A stretch of DNA of 64,000 nt from an uncultured SAR86 cluster bacterium (GTDB lineage Bacteria; Pseudomonadota; Gammaproteobacteria; Magnimaribacterales; D2472): the NCBI GenBank assembly GCA_902622845.1, contig CACNRI010000001.1, positions 124,001-188,000 of the forward strand. The letters run 5' to 3'. The position numbers and the translations under genes were made by a program. Under the pieces are notes generated by a model. It saw nothing but the letters and a program-made list of their open reading frames with translations, ran no database searches and was not told where the DNA came from. The stretch's first letter is position 1; the number at the start of each line of letters is the position of its first letter. Positions 1 through 9,044 of the stretch are shown one piece after another.

Positions 1-1000
1 CAAGAGCTAGTAATGTTGTATGCAGTGCCTGATATCCATTTGATTTTGGAATAGCTATGTAATCTTTAAATCTTTGTTCGATTGGTTTGTAGTAATTATG
101 AATCAAGCCAAGAGACCTGTAACAATCCTCAACAGAATTAACAATAATTCTAAATCCATAAACATCTAACACCTCTGAGAATGGTTTATGTTTAGTTTTG
201 ATCTTTCTATATATGCTAAATAGATTTTTTTCTCTGCCTTTGACTGTTGACATAATTTGATTAGTCTTTAAATGACTTTTTATCTCTTTTCTTATTTTGT
301 AAACAATTTTTTTTCTTCCGCCACTGGATTTTTTCATTGCTGATCTAAGCATTTCTGCTCTGAGTGGGTGCAGACAATCAAATGCCAGGTCTTCTAGCTC
401 AGCTCGGACTTTCTGCATCCCAATTCGAAGTGCAATTGGTCCATATATTTCAAGAGTCTCCTTTGCAACTCTTATTTGTTTATTTCTTGGAAGAAAGTCA
501 ATTGTTCGCATGTTGTGCAATCTATCTGCAAGCTTGACTACAATAACGCGCACATCTTTTGCCATGGCTAGAGCCATTTTCTGGAAACTGTTTATATCTC
601 TCTCAGCTTTAGACTGAAAATCTAGTTTTCCAATTTTGCTTACACCATCGACTATGTCTGATACATCTTTACCAAAGATTTTATCTATATTTCTTTTTTC
701 AATATTACAATCCTCTAGGACGTCATGCATGAGACCTGCACAAATTGAGTCAACATCCATATTCATCTCGACTAATATCCTTGCAACCTCTAATGGGTGA
801 CTGATGTATGGTTTGCCATCCATTCTTTCTTGACCATCATGAGCATTGGAAGCAAAAGTATAAGCTTGCCTCATGAGATTAACTTGATTGCGAGAGAAGT
901 CTTTTTTTAGTTGAGTATATAAATCATTTGGGAAACGAAGAAGTTCTTTAGATTTAAAATTTGTATCTAAATGATGACCTTGGAGAACTCTTTCACTCAA
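1..1000 (-). CDS. spoT: Bifunctional (p)ppGpp synthetase/hydrolase SpoT/RelA family, N-terminal part (gene runs off the left edge)
   Basis: Reverse-strand translation gives LSERVLQGHH...HPLEVARILVEMNMDVDSICAGLMHDVLEDC (HD hydrolase domain) and VRVIVVKLADRLHNMRT; directly downstream of rpoZ; TTG start with GGAGA upstream. Confidence 0.9.
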   Translation of the reverse strand, partial: MSERVLQGHHLDTNFKSKELLRFPNDLYTQLKKDFSRNQVNLMRQAYTFASNAHDGQERMDGKPYISHPLEVARILVEMNMDVDSICAGLMHDVLEDCNIEKRNIDKIFGKDVSDIVDGVSKIGKLDFQSKAERDINSFQKMALAMAKDVRVIVVKLADRLHNMRTIDFLPRNKQIRVAKETLEIYGPIALRIGMQKVRAELEDLAFDCLHPLRAEMLRSAMKKSSGGRKKIVYKIRKEIKSHLKTNQIMSTVKGREKNLFSIYRKIKTKHKPFSEVLDVYGFRIIVNSVEDCYRSLGLIHNYYKPIEQRFKDYIAIPKSNGYQALHTTLLAL

Positions 1001-1018
1001 AATAGTTCTCCAAAAAGT

Positions 1019-1288
1019 TTACCCAATTATGTCTGACTCTTTAGGTTTTGAAGTAGAGAATTGATCTAGGAGCACATCTTCTTCAAGTGTTTTCTCCAGA
1101 GTTTCGGCATCTATTAAGCCCTCTTCAATTTCTCTAAGAGCTATTAATGTATTTTTATCATTATTTGTTTCAACCATTGGCTCTCTACTGGTAGTTGAAA
1201 GCTGTCTAGCTCTTCCAGATGCCAAAAGGATTAAATCAAACCTACTCGGTACGTGCTCTAAGCACTTTTCTACTGTTATTCTTGCCAT
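1019..1288 (-). CDS. rpoZ: RNA polymerase omega subunit
   Basis: [31 protein letters not shown] is typical of omega; rpoZ-spoT-gmk synteny. Confidence 0.95.
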   Translation of the reverse strand: MARITVEKCLEHVPSRFDLILLASGRARQLSTTSREPMVETNNDKNTLIALREIEEGLIDAETLEKTLEEDVLLDQFSTSKPKESDIIG

Positions 1289-1328
1289 ATATTTCTCCTA
1301 GGAGCGTATTTTAATTGCAAATTACCTT

Positions 1329-1958
1329 CTAAGACAACAAATCTTGCAATATCTTTAGTTTTTTATCACGTGAATGATCTTTATAGTCATTATTTATAAC
1401 CATTTCAAGCAATTCTTGAATAGCATGTTCGAAAACATCATTTATAACCAAATAATCATATTCCTCCGCTTCACCTAACTCTTTTAAAGCATTTTTCATC
1501 CTTTTTTCAATAACGCCTTCTGAATCAAGACCTCTTTTTTGGATTCGCTCTCTAAGCTCATTAATTGATGGAGGCAAGATAAACATTGACCTGAATTCAA
1601 CATTTTTACTTCGTAGTTTTTGAAATCCTTGAACATCTATTTCAAGAAAGACATTTATTCCTTGATTAATATTCTTATCAATAAAGTCTTTTGATGTTCC
1701 ATATTTATAGTCATGAACCTCAGCGGTCTCGATAAAGTTTCCAGCTTCATAAAGCTCATCAAATATTTCATTTGATACAAAAAAATAATCGCTACCATCT
1801 ATATCACCATCTCTTGGTAATCTTGTTGTATGAGAAATAGAAAATGTTGATTTTTTGTTCTCATCATTTAGTTTTCTTATAACATTCTTAATAATAGATG
1901 TCTTTCCAGCTCCTGAGGGAGCTGAAATAACTATAAGTTGGCCTTTTTCATTCGACAT
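1329..1958 (-). CDS. gmk: Guanylate kinase
   Basis: P-loop SAPSGAGKTSI, HTTRLPRDGDIDGSDYFFVS. Confidence 0.97.
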   Translation of the reverse strand: MSNEKGQLIVISAPSGAGKTSIIKNVIRKLNDENKKSTFSISHTTRLPRDGDIDGSDYFFVSNEIFDELYEAGNFIETAEVHDYKYGTSKDFIDKNINQGINVFLEIDVQGFQKLRSKNVEFRSMFILPPSINELRERIQKRGLDSEGVIEKRMKNALKELGEAEEYDYLVINDVFEHAIQELLEMVINNDYKDHSRDKKLKILQDLLS

Positions 1959-2796
1959 TACTTACCTGCTCTCTCATTTCTTCGATACATATCTTAATAT
2001 CCAAGGCATACTTTTTTTCCTTACTAAATGTTACTTTAGCAAGAATTGTATTCACTTCACGAAGCATTTCCAAAAGAATAAAATCTATCTTCTTTCCTTT
2101 TGCTTTTTTTGATTCTAACTCTTCTAACAAAGAGGATTTATGAAATTCTAATCTGTCAATCTCTTCTGAGATATCAGATTTGATTATTTGATTGACTACT
2201 TCATTTGAAATAGATTCATCTGATACTTCAAGATTGGATGGATTTAGCTTGTTTAAAATATTCTTTTTTCTCTTATGTTTATTCTTAATTACCTCATTAG
2301 CAAGGGATATTAGATTTTTATGAATCTTCTTTATTCTAGAGGTAAATGTTTTTTTTATTTTATGCCCTTCAATCTCTTTATTTTCATTCAGTGCTATTAA
2401 TGCTCCTTTAAAAACTTTTTTAATAATATTTTCTGGAAAGGCTGATTTCTTTTTATCTATAAAGATATCAGGAATATCTTTTATGTCTGAAAAATTAAGA
2501 TTCTTTATGTCCAAATCAGATTTATTTAATTCTTCTTTAATTTCTTTAATTAATTTCTTATTTAGGACAAATGAAGGTTGTCCAATAGTTTCAACATTAA
2601 AGTTAATTTCTAAATTACCTCTGTGAACTTTTTTTGAAACTAAGTCTCTTAGGAATAACTCAACTTCCGGCAAAATAAAGTTTGATTTGAAATTTATGTC
2701 TAAAGATTTGCCATTAACCGACTTTATATCACAAGATATTAAACACCCTTTATGGTTATAGTTAGTGGAAACATATGCAGTCATACTTCTAAGCAT
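1948..2796 (-). CDS. yicC: YicC family endoribonuclease-like protein
   Basis: MLRSMTAY N-terminus and C-terminal VNTILAKV...CIEEMREQVSNVE; next to gmk. Confidence 0.9.
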   Translation of the reverse strand: MLRSMTAYVSTNYNHKGCLISCDIKSVNGKSLDINFKSNFILPEVELFLRDLVSKKVHRGNLEINFNVETIGQPSFVLNKKLIKEIKEELNKSDLDIKNLNFSDIKDIPDIFIDKKKSAFPENIIKKVFKGALIALNENKEIEGHKIKKTFTSRIKKIHKNLISLANEVIKNKHKRKKNILNKLNPSNLEVSDESISNEVVNQIIKSDISEEIDRLEFHKSSLLEELESKKAKGKKIDFILLEMLREVNTILAKVTFSKEKKYALDIKICIEEMREQVSNVE

Positions 2797-2822
2797 ATGT
2801 ATATTGTATTTGTTTAGTTAGC

Positions 2823-4823
2823 TTAATTAAATAAGGTAACTATTAGGCCATCAACTGGTAGAAGACCAGCAATAACTAAGCTTACAATTGCCATTACATT
2901 AATTAAGATATTCATCGCAGGTCCCGAAGTATCTTTAAAAGGGTCTCCAACTGTGTCGCCTACAACTGCAGCAGCATGTGTATCTGAACCTTTTCCACCG
3001 AGATTTCCTTTCTCAATATATTTCTTAGCATTATCCCAAGCTCCTCCAGCATTAGCCATCATTAGAGCGAGAAGAACACAACCAAGTAAACCTCCAGCTA
3101 ACATTCCGCCAAGAGCTTTTGCTCCTAATAAGAAACCAACTAATGGAGGCATTGAAACTGCAATAACTCCGGGTAAAAGCATTCTCTGAAGTGCTGCTCT
3201 TGTAGCAATCTCAACACATTTATCAGTGTCTGGCTCTCCTGTGCCTTCTAATATTCCTGGAATCTCTCTAAACTGTCTTCTTATCTCATTGATCATCTCA
3301 AATGCTGCATCACCGACGGCAGTCATTGTTATCGAGGAAACTAAAAATGGGATAGAGCCTCCAATAAACATTCCAACAAGAACAATTGGATCAGATAAAA
3401 TCAACTGGAATCCATCATTGTTTACGCCAACTACTTGAACAAAAGCTGCAATTATAGCTAATGCAGCCAAGGCAGCTGCGCCTATTGCAAATCCCTTTCC
3501 AATGGCTGCAGTTGTATTTCCAAGCTCATCAAGAGAATCAGTAATTTCTCTAACATCTTCTCCCATTCCTGACATCTCAGCAATCCCACCTGCATTGTCT
3601 GCAACAGGACCATATGCATCAATTGCCATTGTTATACCAACTGTAGCAAGCATTCCAACTGCTGCAATGCCAACTCCATATAAGTCAAATAATGTTGTAG
3701 AGATAAAAATAATTGTTGCCAAAATTAAGATAGGGATAACAACGGACTGCATTCCAACCGAAAGACCAGAAATCATCACAGTTGCTGATCCTGTTTCACC
3801 TGATTTTGCTATCTTCTCTACAGGTGTGCTACCGGTATAGTATTCAGTTATTAATCCAATTAATACACCTCCAACAGCTCCTGTAAGAACACAAAACCAA
3901 ACATTTAATGAAATATCCAAATATGAAATTAATCCAAAAGCTAAAGCTATAAAAATAACTGGGGAACCTATTGTTCCAGTCCTCAATGCTGCAGCAGGTG
4001 CTTTCGCAGATTGAGCCCTTACAATTAAGATACCTAAAATTGATGATATTAGACCAATAGATGCTAATGCTAGAGGTAGACTCATTAAGGGTCCATTGTT
4101 TGCTTCTGTCATAGTGTAAGCAATTGCTATGGTAGCAATCATCGAGCCGCAATATGACTCAAAAATATCTGAGCCCATTCCTGCAACATCGCCAACATTG
4201 TCTCCAACATTATCAGCAATTACACCAGGATTTCGCGGATCATCTTCCGGTATTCCTGCTTCAACTTTTCCAACGAGGTCTGCCCCAACGTCAGCACTTT
4301 TAGTAAAGATTCCTCCACCAACCCTTGAGAATAGTGCTACAACTGAAGCTCCCATTCCAAATCCTTCAAGATAGTGACCTTCTCCTAGAAAATAAAATAA
4401 TCCTCCTAAACCAAGAAGCCCTAAAGAAGCCACACAAAGACCCATTATTGATCCACCATAAAAAGAAATAGATAAAGCTGAGGCTGCTCCACTTTCTTGG
4501 GCTGCCGCAGCTGTTCTTGTATTAGCTTTAGTAGCAGCATACATTCCAATAAATCCAGCTAATGCTGAACTTGAAGCACCAACCAAAACTGCAGTTGCTG
4601 TTTCCCAGCCTAGGGCAAAGAAAACTAAAACAGCTAAAACAAGGACGAAAACAACCAAATAGGTATACTCAGTTTTCATAAAACTCATTGCGCCTGAATG
4701 AATCATGTCACCGATTTTCTTAACTTCAGGACTTCCTTCTGAATAGCTAAGAACAACTCTAAATATTCCTAAGGCAATTAGAAGACCTATAAGACCTAAA
4801 AGTGGTGGTATGTATGCTGGCAT
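2823..4823 (-). CDS. hppA: Membrane-bound pyrophosphatase (ion-pumping)
   Basis: Multi-[48 protein letters not shown]-terminal [17 protein letters not shown]. Confidence 0.97.
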   Translation of the reverse strand: MPAYIPPLLGLIGLLIALGIFRVVLSYSEGSPEVKKIGDMIHSGAMSFMKTEYTYLVVFVLVLAVLVFFALGWETATAVLVGASSSALAGFIGMYAATKANTRTAAAAQESGAASALSISFYGGSIMGLCVASLGLLGLGGLFYFLGEGHYLEGFGMGASVVALFSRVGGGIFTKSADVGADLVGKVEAGIPEDDPRNPGVIADNVGDNVGDVAGMGSDIFESYCGSMIATIAIAYTMTEANNGPLMSLPLALASIGLISSILGILIVRAQSAKAPAAALRTGTIGSPVIFIALAFGLISYLDISLNVWFCVLTGAVGGVLIGLITEYYTGSTPVEKIAKSGETGSATVMISGLSVGMQSVVIPILILATIIFISTTLFDLYGVGIAAVGMLATVGITMAIDAYGPVADNAGGIAEMSGMGEDVREITDSLDELGNTTAAIGKGFAIGAAALAALAIIAAFVQVVGVNNDGFQLILSDPIVLVGMFIGGSIPFLVSSITMTAVGDAAFEMINEIRRQFREIPGILEGTGEPDTDKCVEIATRAALQRMLLPGVIAVSMPPLVGFLLGAKALGGMLAGGLLGCVLLALMMANAGGAWDNAKKYIEKGNLGGKGSDTHAAAVVGDTVGDPFKDTSGPAMNILINVMAIVSLVIAGLLPVDGLIVTLFN

Positions 4824-4860
4824 ATTTTACTCCGAAAAATTTAAACGAATTTTATCAAAT

Positions 4861-6117
4861 TTATGTTTTATTAAACACCATTTCATCAAAAGAATTCTCT
4901 GACTTAGCAACTACGCAAGCAATTGTTGCATCACCTGTAACGTTTACAGATGTTCTAATCATATCTAGGATTCTATCGACAGCTAATATTATTCCAATTG
5001 CCTCAAGAGGAAGACCAAACTGTTGAAGAATTATTACAAGAGTAATAGTTCCTGCAGAAGGAACTGCTGCTGTTCCTATCGATGTTACAACTGCTAATAA
5101 GACTATTTGGACGTACTGTATTAAAGTTAAATCAATCCCTGAAATCTGAGCGATAAAAACGGTTGCCATGCCCTGCATAATTGCAGTTCCATCCATGTTA
5201 ATTGTTGCACCAACAGGGACAACGAAAGAGGCTATATCTTTTTTAACACCCATATCCTGATTAACCGTCTTTAATGTCACCGGGATTGTTGCTGCACTTG
5301 AAGAAGTAGAAAAAGCGAATATTGCAGCATCTTTCATTTTATAAAAGAAATGTAATGGATTTATAAAAGCAAAAAATCTTAAAATTAGCGAATAAGTAAC
5401 AAAGGCATGAAAAAGAAGAACTGATATTAATAAAATTACATACATGAATACATCTTGGAAAATATTAAAGCCGTCTGTGATGACAAACTTTCCAATTAAA
5501 CAGAAGACTCCAGCTGGAGCAAATTTCATTACCATTAATACTAATTGAAGAAAAACCGTATTAAGTTTTTCAAATGACTCTGATAAGTTTCCCGTTAAAT
5601 GATTTGTTTTATTTAAGGCTAGACCAAAAAGAATACTAAAAAAGACAATTGCTAACATCTGGTTTTTAGCCATAGCATCTATTATGTTTGCAGGAACTAT
5701 ATTAACGATTGTTTGATATATACCCTGTCCTTCTGGTAAATCTTTAAGCGCAACAGTCTCTGCCATTAAATAACCAGAACCAGGTTGAAAAATTGATCCA
5801 ACAACAAGAGAAATTGATACTGCTATTGCTGTAGTAAACAAATATAAAGCAATGGTTTTAGAAGCAATATTTCCAAAGCTTTTTAAGCTCGATAGAGATG
5901 CAATACCCGATACTAGCGAAAAAAATACTAATGGGACGACCATTAATTTTAAGAGATTTATAAAGATTTCGCCGCCAAGTTTAAAAATATATTCAAAAAT
6001 GAAATCTTTAAGGCCATCTGAAAAAGAACTCGAATAATATAAGATAGCGCCTATTAAAGCGCCTAAAAACATGGCAATTAATACATTTCTAGTAAGATTC
6101 TTGGGTGCATCAAGCAT
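4861..6117 (-). CDS. Dicarboxylate/amino acid:cation symporter (DAACS family)
   Basis: FSTSSSAATIPVTL, PVGATINMDGTAIMQG, DRILDMIRTSVNVTGDA motifs. Confidence 0.92.
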   Translation of the reverse strand: MLDAPKNLTRNVLIAMFLGALIGAILYYSSSFSDGLKDFIFEYIFKLGGEIFINLLKLMVVPLVFFSLVSGIASLSSLKSFGNIASKTIALYLFTTAIAVSISLVVGSIFQPGSGYLMAETVALKDLPEGQGIYQTIVNIVPANIIDAMAKNQMLAIVFFSILFGLALNKTNHLTGNLSESFEKLNTVFLQLVLMVMKFAPAGVFCLIGKFVITDGFNIFQDVFMYVILLISVLLFHAFVTYSLILRFFAFINPLHFFYKMKDAAIFAFSTSSSAATIPVTLKTVNQDMGVKKDIASFVVPVGATINMDGTAIMQGMATVFIAQISGIDLTLIQYVQIVLLAVVTSIGTAAVPSAGTITLVIILQQFGLPLEAIGIILAVDRILDMIRTSVNVTGDATIACVVAKSENSFDEMVFNKT

Positions 6118-6290
6118 TATGATATCTCAACCATATCAAAATCTTCCTTTCCGACACCACAATCTGGACATATCCAATCTTCAGGCACATCTTCCCATTT
6201 AGTTCCGGGTTCAATACCATCTTCAGGCCAGCCCTCAGACTCATCATAAATTAACCCACAAACAATGCATTCCCATTTTTTATAGTCCAT
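6117..6290 (-). CDS. Rubredoxin (57 aa)
   Basis: Not in the supplied ORF track; reverse strand reads [57 protein letters not shown] with two CxxC motifs; stop overlaps the next gene's start. Confidence 0.95.
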   Translation of the reverse strand: MDYKKWECIVCGLIYDESEGWPEDGIEPGTKWEDVPEDWICPDCGVGKEDFDMVEIS

Positions 6291-6362
6291 ATTTCGTTTC
6301 TTAGTGTTTAAAAATTATAAAAAAGATCAGCGTATAATACCAAAATTGAGATACTTAAATAT

Positions 6363-6854
6363 ATGAAATTCAATAAATTAACTTCATGGATGGCCGAGAC
6401 TGAATCCCTTGAAGTCCAGAATAAAGAAATTCTTTCATGGTTAAATGAGCCTGGATCAATAACATCTAGGATCAAATCATTTTCAAATTTTAGATTAAAG
6501 CTTCTCAGAGATGGTCCTGGAGAAGTAGATACCGCTGAAGATGACCTCATTATTACAAACTATGATGAAAATAATATTAGAGAAGTAGTTCTATATTCTG
6601 ATGAAGAACCATTAATTTATGCTAAAAGCATCATACCGCTTGAAACAATTAGACTTGGTCTAGGTATTCTTGGGAACCTTAAAGAAAATCCATTAGGAGA
6701 TATCCTTTTTTCAAATCCTGAAATTAAAAAAAAATATATGCTATTTGCTAAGTTTGAATCAAATAAAAAAATATTCTGTGGGAGGAAAGGCATATATACA
6801 GTTAAAGGTTATCCTTTCAGCGTTTGTGAAATCTTTTTAATAAATGATAGCTGA
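6363..6854 (+). CDS. ubiC: Chorismate lyase (UbiC-like)
   Basis: Size, LREVVLYS-like and PLETIRLG region; directly upstream of ubiA. Confidence 0.8.
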   Translation: MKFNKLTSWMAETESLEVQNKEILSWLNEPGSITSRIKSFSNFRLKLLRDGPGEVDTAEDDLIITNYDENNIREVVLYSDEEPLIYAKSIIPLETIRLGLGILGNLKENPLGDILFSNPEIKKKYMLFAKFESNKKIFCGRKGIYTVKGYPFSVCEIFLINDS

Positions 6855-7701
6855 AAAAATAAGTGGATTTATTGGCATAACTCGGCTTGATAAGCCTATC
6901 GGTATTTATCTCCTCTTATGGCCTGCCCTAATTGCTCTGTTAATCTCAACTGAAGCATCCATTAATTACTCATTTGTAATCATTATTGTGGTTGGATCAA
7001 TTTTGGTGAGATCAACTGGATGCGTGATAAATGATATATTTGATGTGGAGTTTGATAAGAAAGTTGAAAGAACTAAAGACAGGCCATTAGCATCAGGTCA
7101 GCTAAGCAAGCGTGAGGCCTATTTTATATTTTTTCTACTTTCACTGTTATCTTTACTACTTGTTTACAGCTTAGAAAGACAAGCGCAGCTGGTTTGTTTA
7201 TTTTTTGCAGTTTTTATAGTTTCCTACCCCTTAACAAAAAGATTCCTAAAAATCCCACAAATTTTTTTAGGATTAACTTTTGGTTCAAGTATTCCAATTG
7301 TTTTTTCAATGAATGGGAAGCTGCTTGATACCTCAATGTGGATCTTGTACTTAGCTAATTTCTTCTGGATAGTTGCTTATGACTCATTTTATGCAATGAG
7401 TGATTACGATGATGATAAAAAATTAGGGGTGAACTCTTCTATTACTTACTGGGAACAAAAATCCCAAAACTATATTATTCTATTTCAAGGCTTCTCTCTT
7501 CTATCTTTCATTTTTCTTGGTTACTTAAATGATTTGGGGTTTATTTGGTATTTGGCTATATTTTTTGCTGTTCTTCTCTTTTATTATCAGCATTCAATAT
7601 CAAGAAGTAATGAGCACCTTAAAGCATTTAAAAATAATAATCTTATAGGTTTATTATTTTTATTAGCTTTGTTGATTGAAAAATATAATATTTTTATTTA
7701 A
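6844..7701 (+). CDS. ubiA: 4-hydroxybenzoate polyprenyltransferase
   Basis: RLDKPIGIYLLLWPALIAL, GCVINDIFDVEFDKKVERTKDRPLASG, YDSFYAMSDYDDD. Confidence 0.96.
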   Translation: MIAEKISGFIGITRLDKPIGIYLLLWPALIALLISTEASINYSFVIIIVVGSILVRSTGCVINDIFDVEFDKKVERTKDRPLASGQLSKREAYFIFFLLSLLSLLLVYSLERQAQLVCLFFAVFIVSYPLTKRFLKIPQIFLGLTFGSSIPIVFSMNGKLLDTSMWILYLANFFWIVAYDSFYAMSDYDDDKKLGVNSSITYWEQKSQNYIILFQGFSLLSFIFLGYLNDLGFIWYLAIFFAVLLFYYQHSISRSNEHLKAFKNNNLIGLLFLLALLIEKYNIFI

Positions 7702-7710
7702 TTTATAGAA

Positions 7711-8127
7711 ATGAAAACTCTTCCTAAAACTTCAACGCATTTAAATGTGTGTGGGAGTAATTTCTTTAAATTAAGAAAATTGCTCCAAGACTTTAAAGGA
7801 CCTGGGAAAAGTTTTGAGAAGTCTGTCAGTAAAAATGAAAAAGTTTTAATAAAGTTTAATTTATTATCAAAAACTAAGCACACCCTAACTTATGAGGTGA
7901 AGCATATCCATCCTGAGGATAGCCTTAATGATTTTATAATCAGATTCTGTGTTTTTATTGACGCAAAAATGGTTGAAGTAATTTCTTTTCAGGGAGAGAA
8001 GCCTTTTCCTTTTTATATAAAAAATAAATCTGTTCTTCAGTCATCTGATGAGAAACATCAACAAAACACTTTCTTTTTTGACCTTCTTGAGAATTTACTT
8101 ACTTTTGCAGAAGAAATAATTGAATAA
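7711..8127 (+). CDS. DUF1249 (YqiB-like) family protein
   Basis: Size and composition; paired with a YqiA-like esterase gene downstream. Confidence 0.65.
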   Translation: MKTLPKTSTHLNVCGSNFFKLRKLLQDFKGPGKSFEKSVSKNEKVLIKFNLLSKTKHTLTYEVKHIHPEDSLNDFIIRFCVFIDAKMVEVISFQGEKPFPFYIKNKSVLQSSDEKHQQNTFFFDLLENLLTFAEEIIE

Positions 8128-8692
8128 AAATATATTTTATTTTCACGGCTTTGCATCATCTGCTAATTCAACGAAGGCAAAAGTCTTTGATGATTTTATA
8201 AAAAAGAAGTTCCCAAATGTTGATCTGCATATCCCAAATATTGATAACTCTATAGAAAAATCTTTTATTCAACTAGAAACTTTAGTAGAAGAGAATGCAG
8301 GTGATAAATTATTTATTGGAAGCTCACTTGGCGGTTTTTATGCATCTTATTTTGCAGAAAAGTCTGATTCAAAGGCTGTTTTGATCAACCCCGCATCAAA
8401 CCCATATTTGGGAATGAAAATGTATTTAGGAAAGAACACTAACTATTCAACAAATGAAGAGTTTTACTTTTCTAAAAAAGATCTTGAAATCTTGGAGCTG
8501 AATAATGTCTCAAAAATAAAATCTCCATCGAACTATTTAGTACTTATTGAAACTGGTGATGATGTTATTCCATTTAAGTACACTCTTGATTTCTATAAGG
8601 GTTGCAATTTTTGTATCGTTAATGGGGGAAGTCATTCTTTTGATTCTTTCAAAAAAAAGCTCGAAATAATCTCGAAATTTATGCAACTTTAA
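8120..8692 (+). CDS. YqiA/YcfP-like alpha/beta-fold esterase
   Basis: YFHGFASS...GSSLGGFYASYFAEK...VLINPA. Confidence 0.85.
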   Translation: MNKNIFYFHGFASSANSTKAKVFDDFIKKKFPNVDLHIPNIDNSIEKSFIQLETLVEENAGDKLFIGSSLGGFYASYFAEKSDSKAVLINPASNPYLGMKMYLGKNTNYSTNEEFYFSKKDLEILELNNVSKIKSPSNYLVLIETGDDVIPFKYTLDFYKGCNFCIVNGGSHSFDSFKKKLEIISKFMQL

Positions 8693-8760
8693 GAATTCTT
8701 GTAACAATACTGAAAATATTGCCCTTAATATTAATATGTCTATTGCTTAGTTATTTCATT

Positions 8761-8777
8761 TAAGTAAACTTTACTTA
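8761..8777. promoter_or_regulatory. Perfect inverted repeat TAAGTAAA-C-TTTACTTA upstream of the glnA leader; candidate operator
   Basis: Direct reading of the sequence: 8-bp perfect arms, 1-nt spacer. Confidence 0.4.
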
Positions 8778-8843
8778 GCATTTTAATTTGCACCATTTCC
8801 ATGGTTAAAAAGGAACTCAATTATTTGAGTGAAGAGTTAAAAT

Positions 8844-8891
8844 CGTTCAACTTCTTAGGAAGTCGGAAGTAGGTGAAAACCGAAGGAACGC
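8844..8891 (+). promoter_or_regulatory. glnA RNA motif / glutamine riboswitch aptamer, copy 1
   Basis: CGTTCAACTTCTTAGGAAGTCGGAAGTAGGTGAAAACCGAAGGAACGC: P1 CGTTC/GAACG, P2 ACTTC/GAAGT, P3 GGT-GAAA-ACC and conserved CGGAAGTA...GAAGGAACGC; upstream of glutamine synthetase. Confidence 0.92.
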
Positions 8892-8915
8892 GCCCGTTAA
8901 CAGGATAACGTTAAT

Positions 8916-8962
8916 CGTTCAACTCTTTTAGAGTCGGAAGTAAGCGAAAGCTGAAGGAACGC
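8916..8962 (+). promoter_or_regulatory. glnA RNA motif / glutamine riboswitch aptamer, copy 2
   Basis: CGTTCAACTCTTTTAGAGTCGGAAGTAAGCGAAAGCTGAAGGAACGC: same architecture with compensatory changes in P2 (ACTC/GAGT) and P3 (AGC-GAAA-GCT). Confidence 0.92.
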
Positions 8963-9044
8963 AACCGTTAAACCCGATCGAGTTTAACTTCAAAAATCCT
9001 GCAGACTAAAAAATGCATGAAAATTTATTTTTTAGGAGATATTT

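Noticed and set aside
2953-4374. Several ORFs antisense to or out of frame with hppA (78, 70, 112, 102, 81 aa)
   Set aside because: They lie fully inside a clear hppA reading frame, have low-complexity composition typical of antisense translation, and match no family.
8697-8724. Small hairpins AAGAATTCTT and CAATACTGAAAATATTG as a terminator or small RNA downstream of yqiA
   Set aside because: Short, AT-rich stems with no clear U-run; likely chance in an AT-rich genome.
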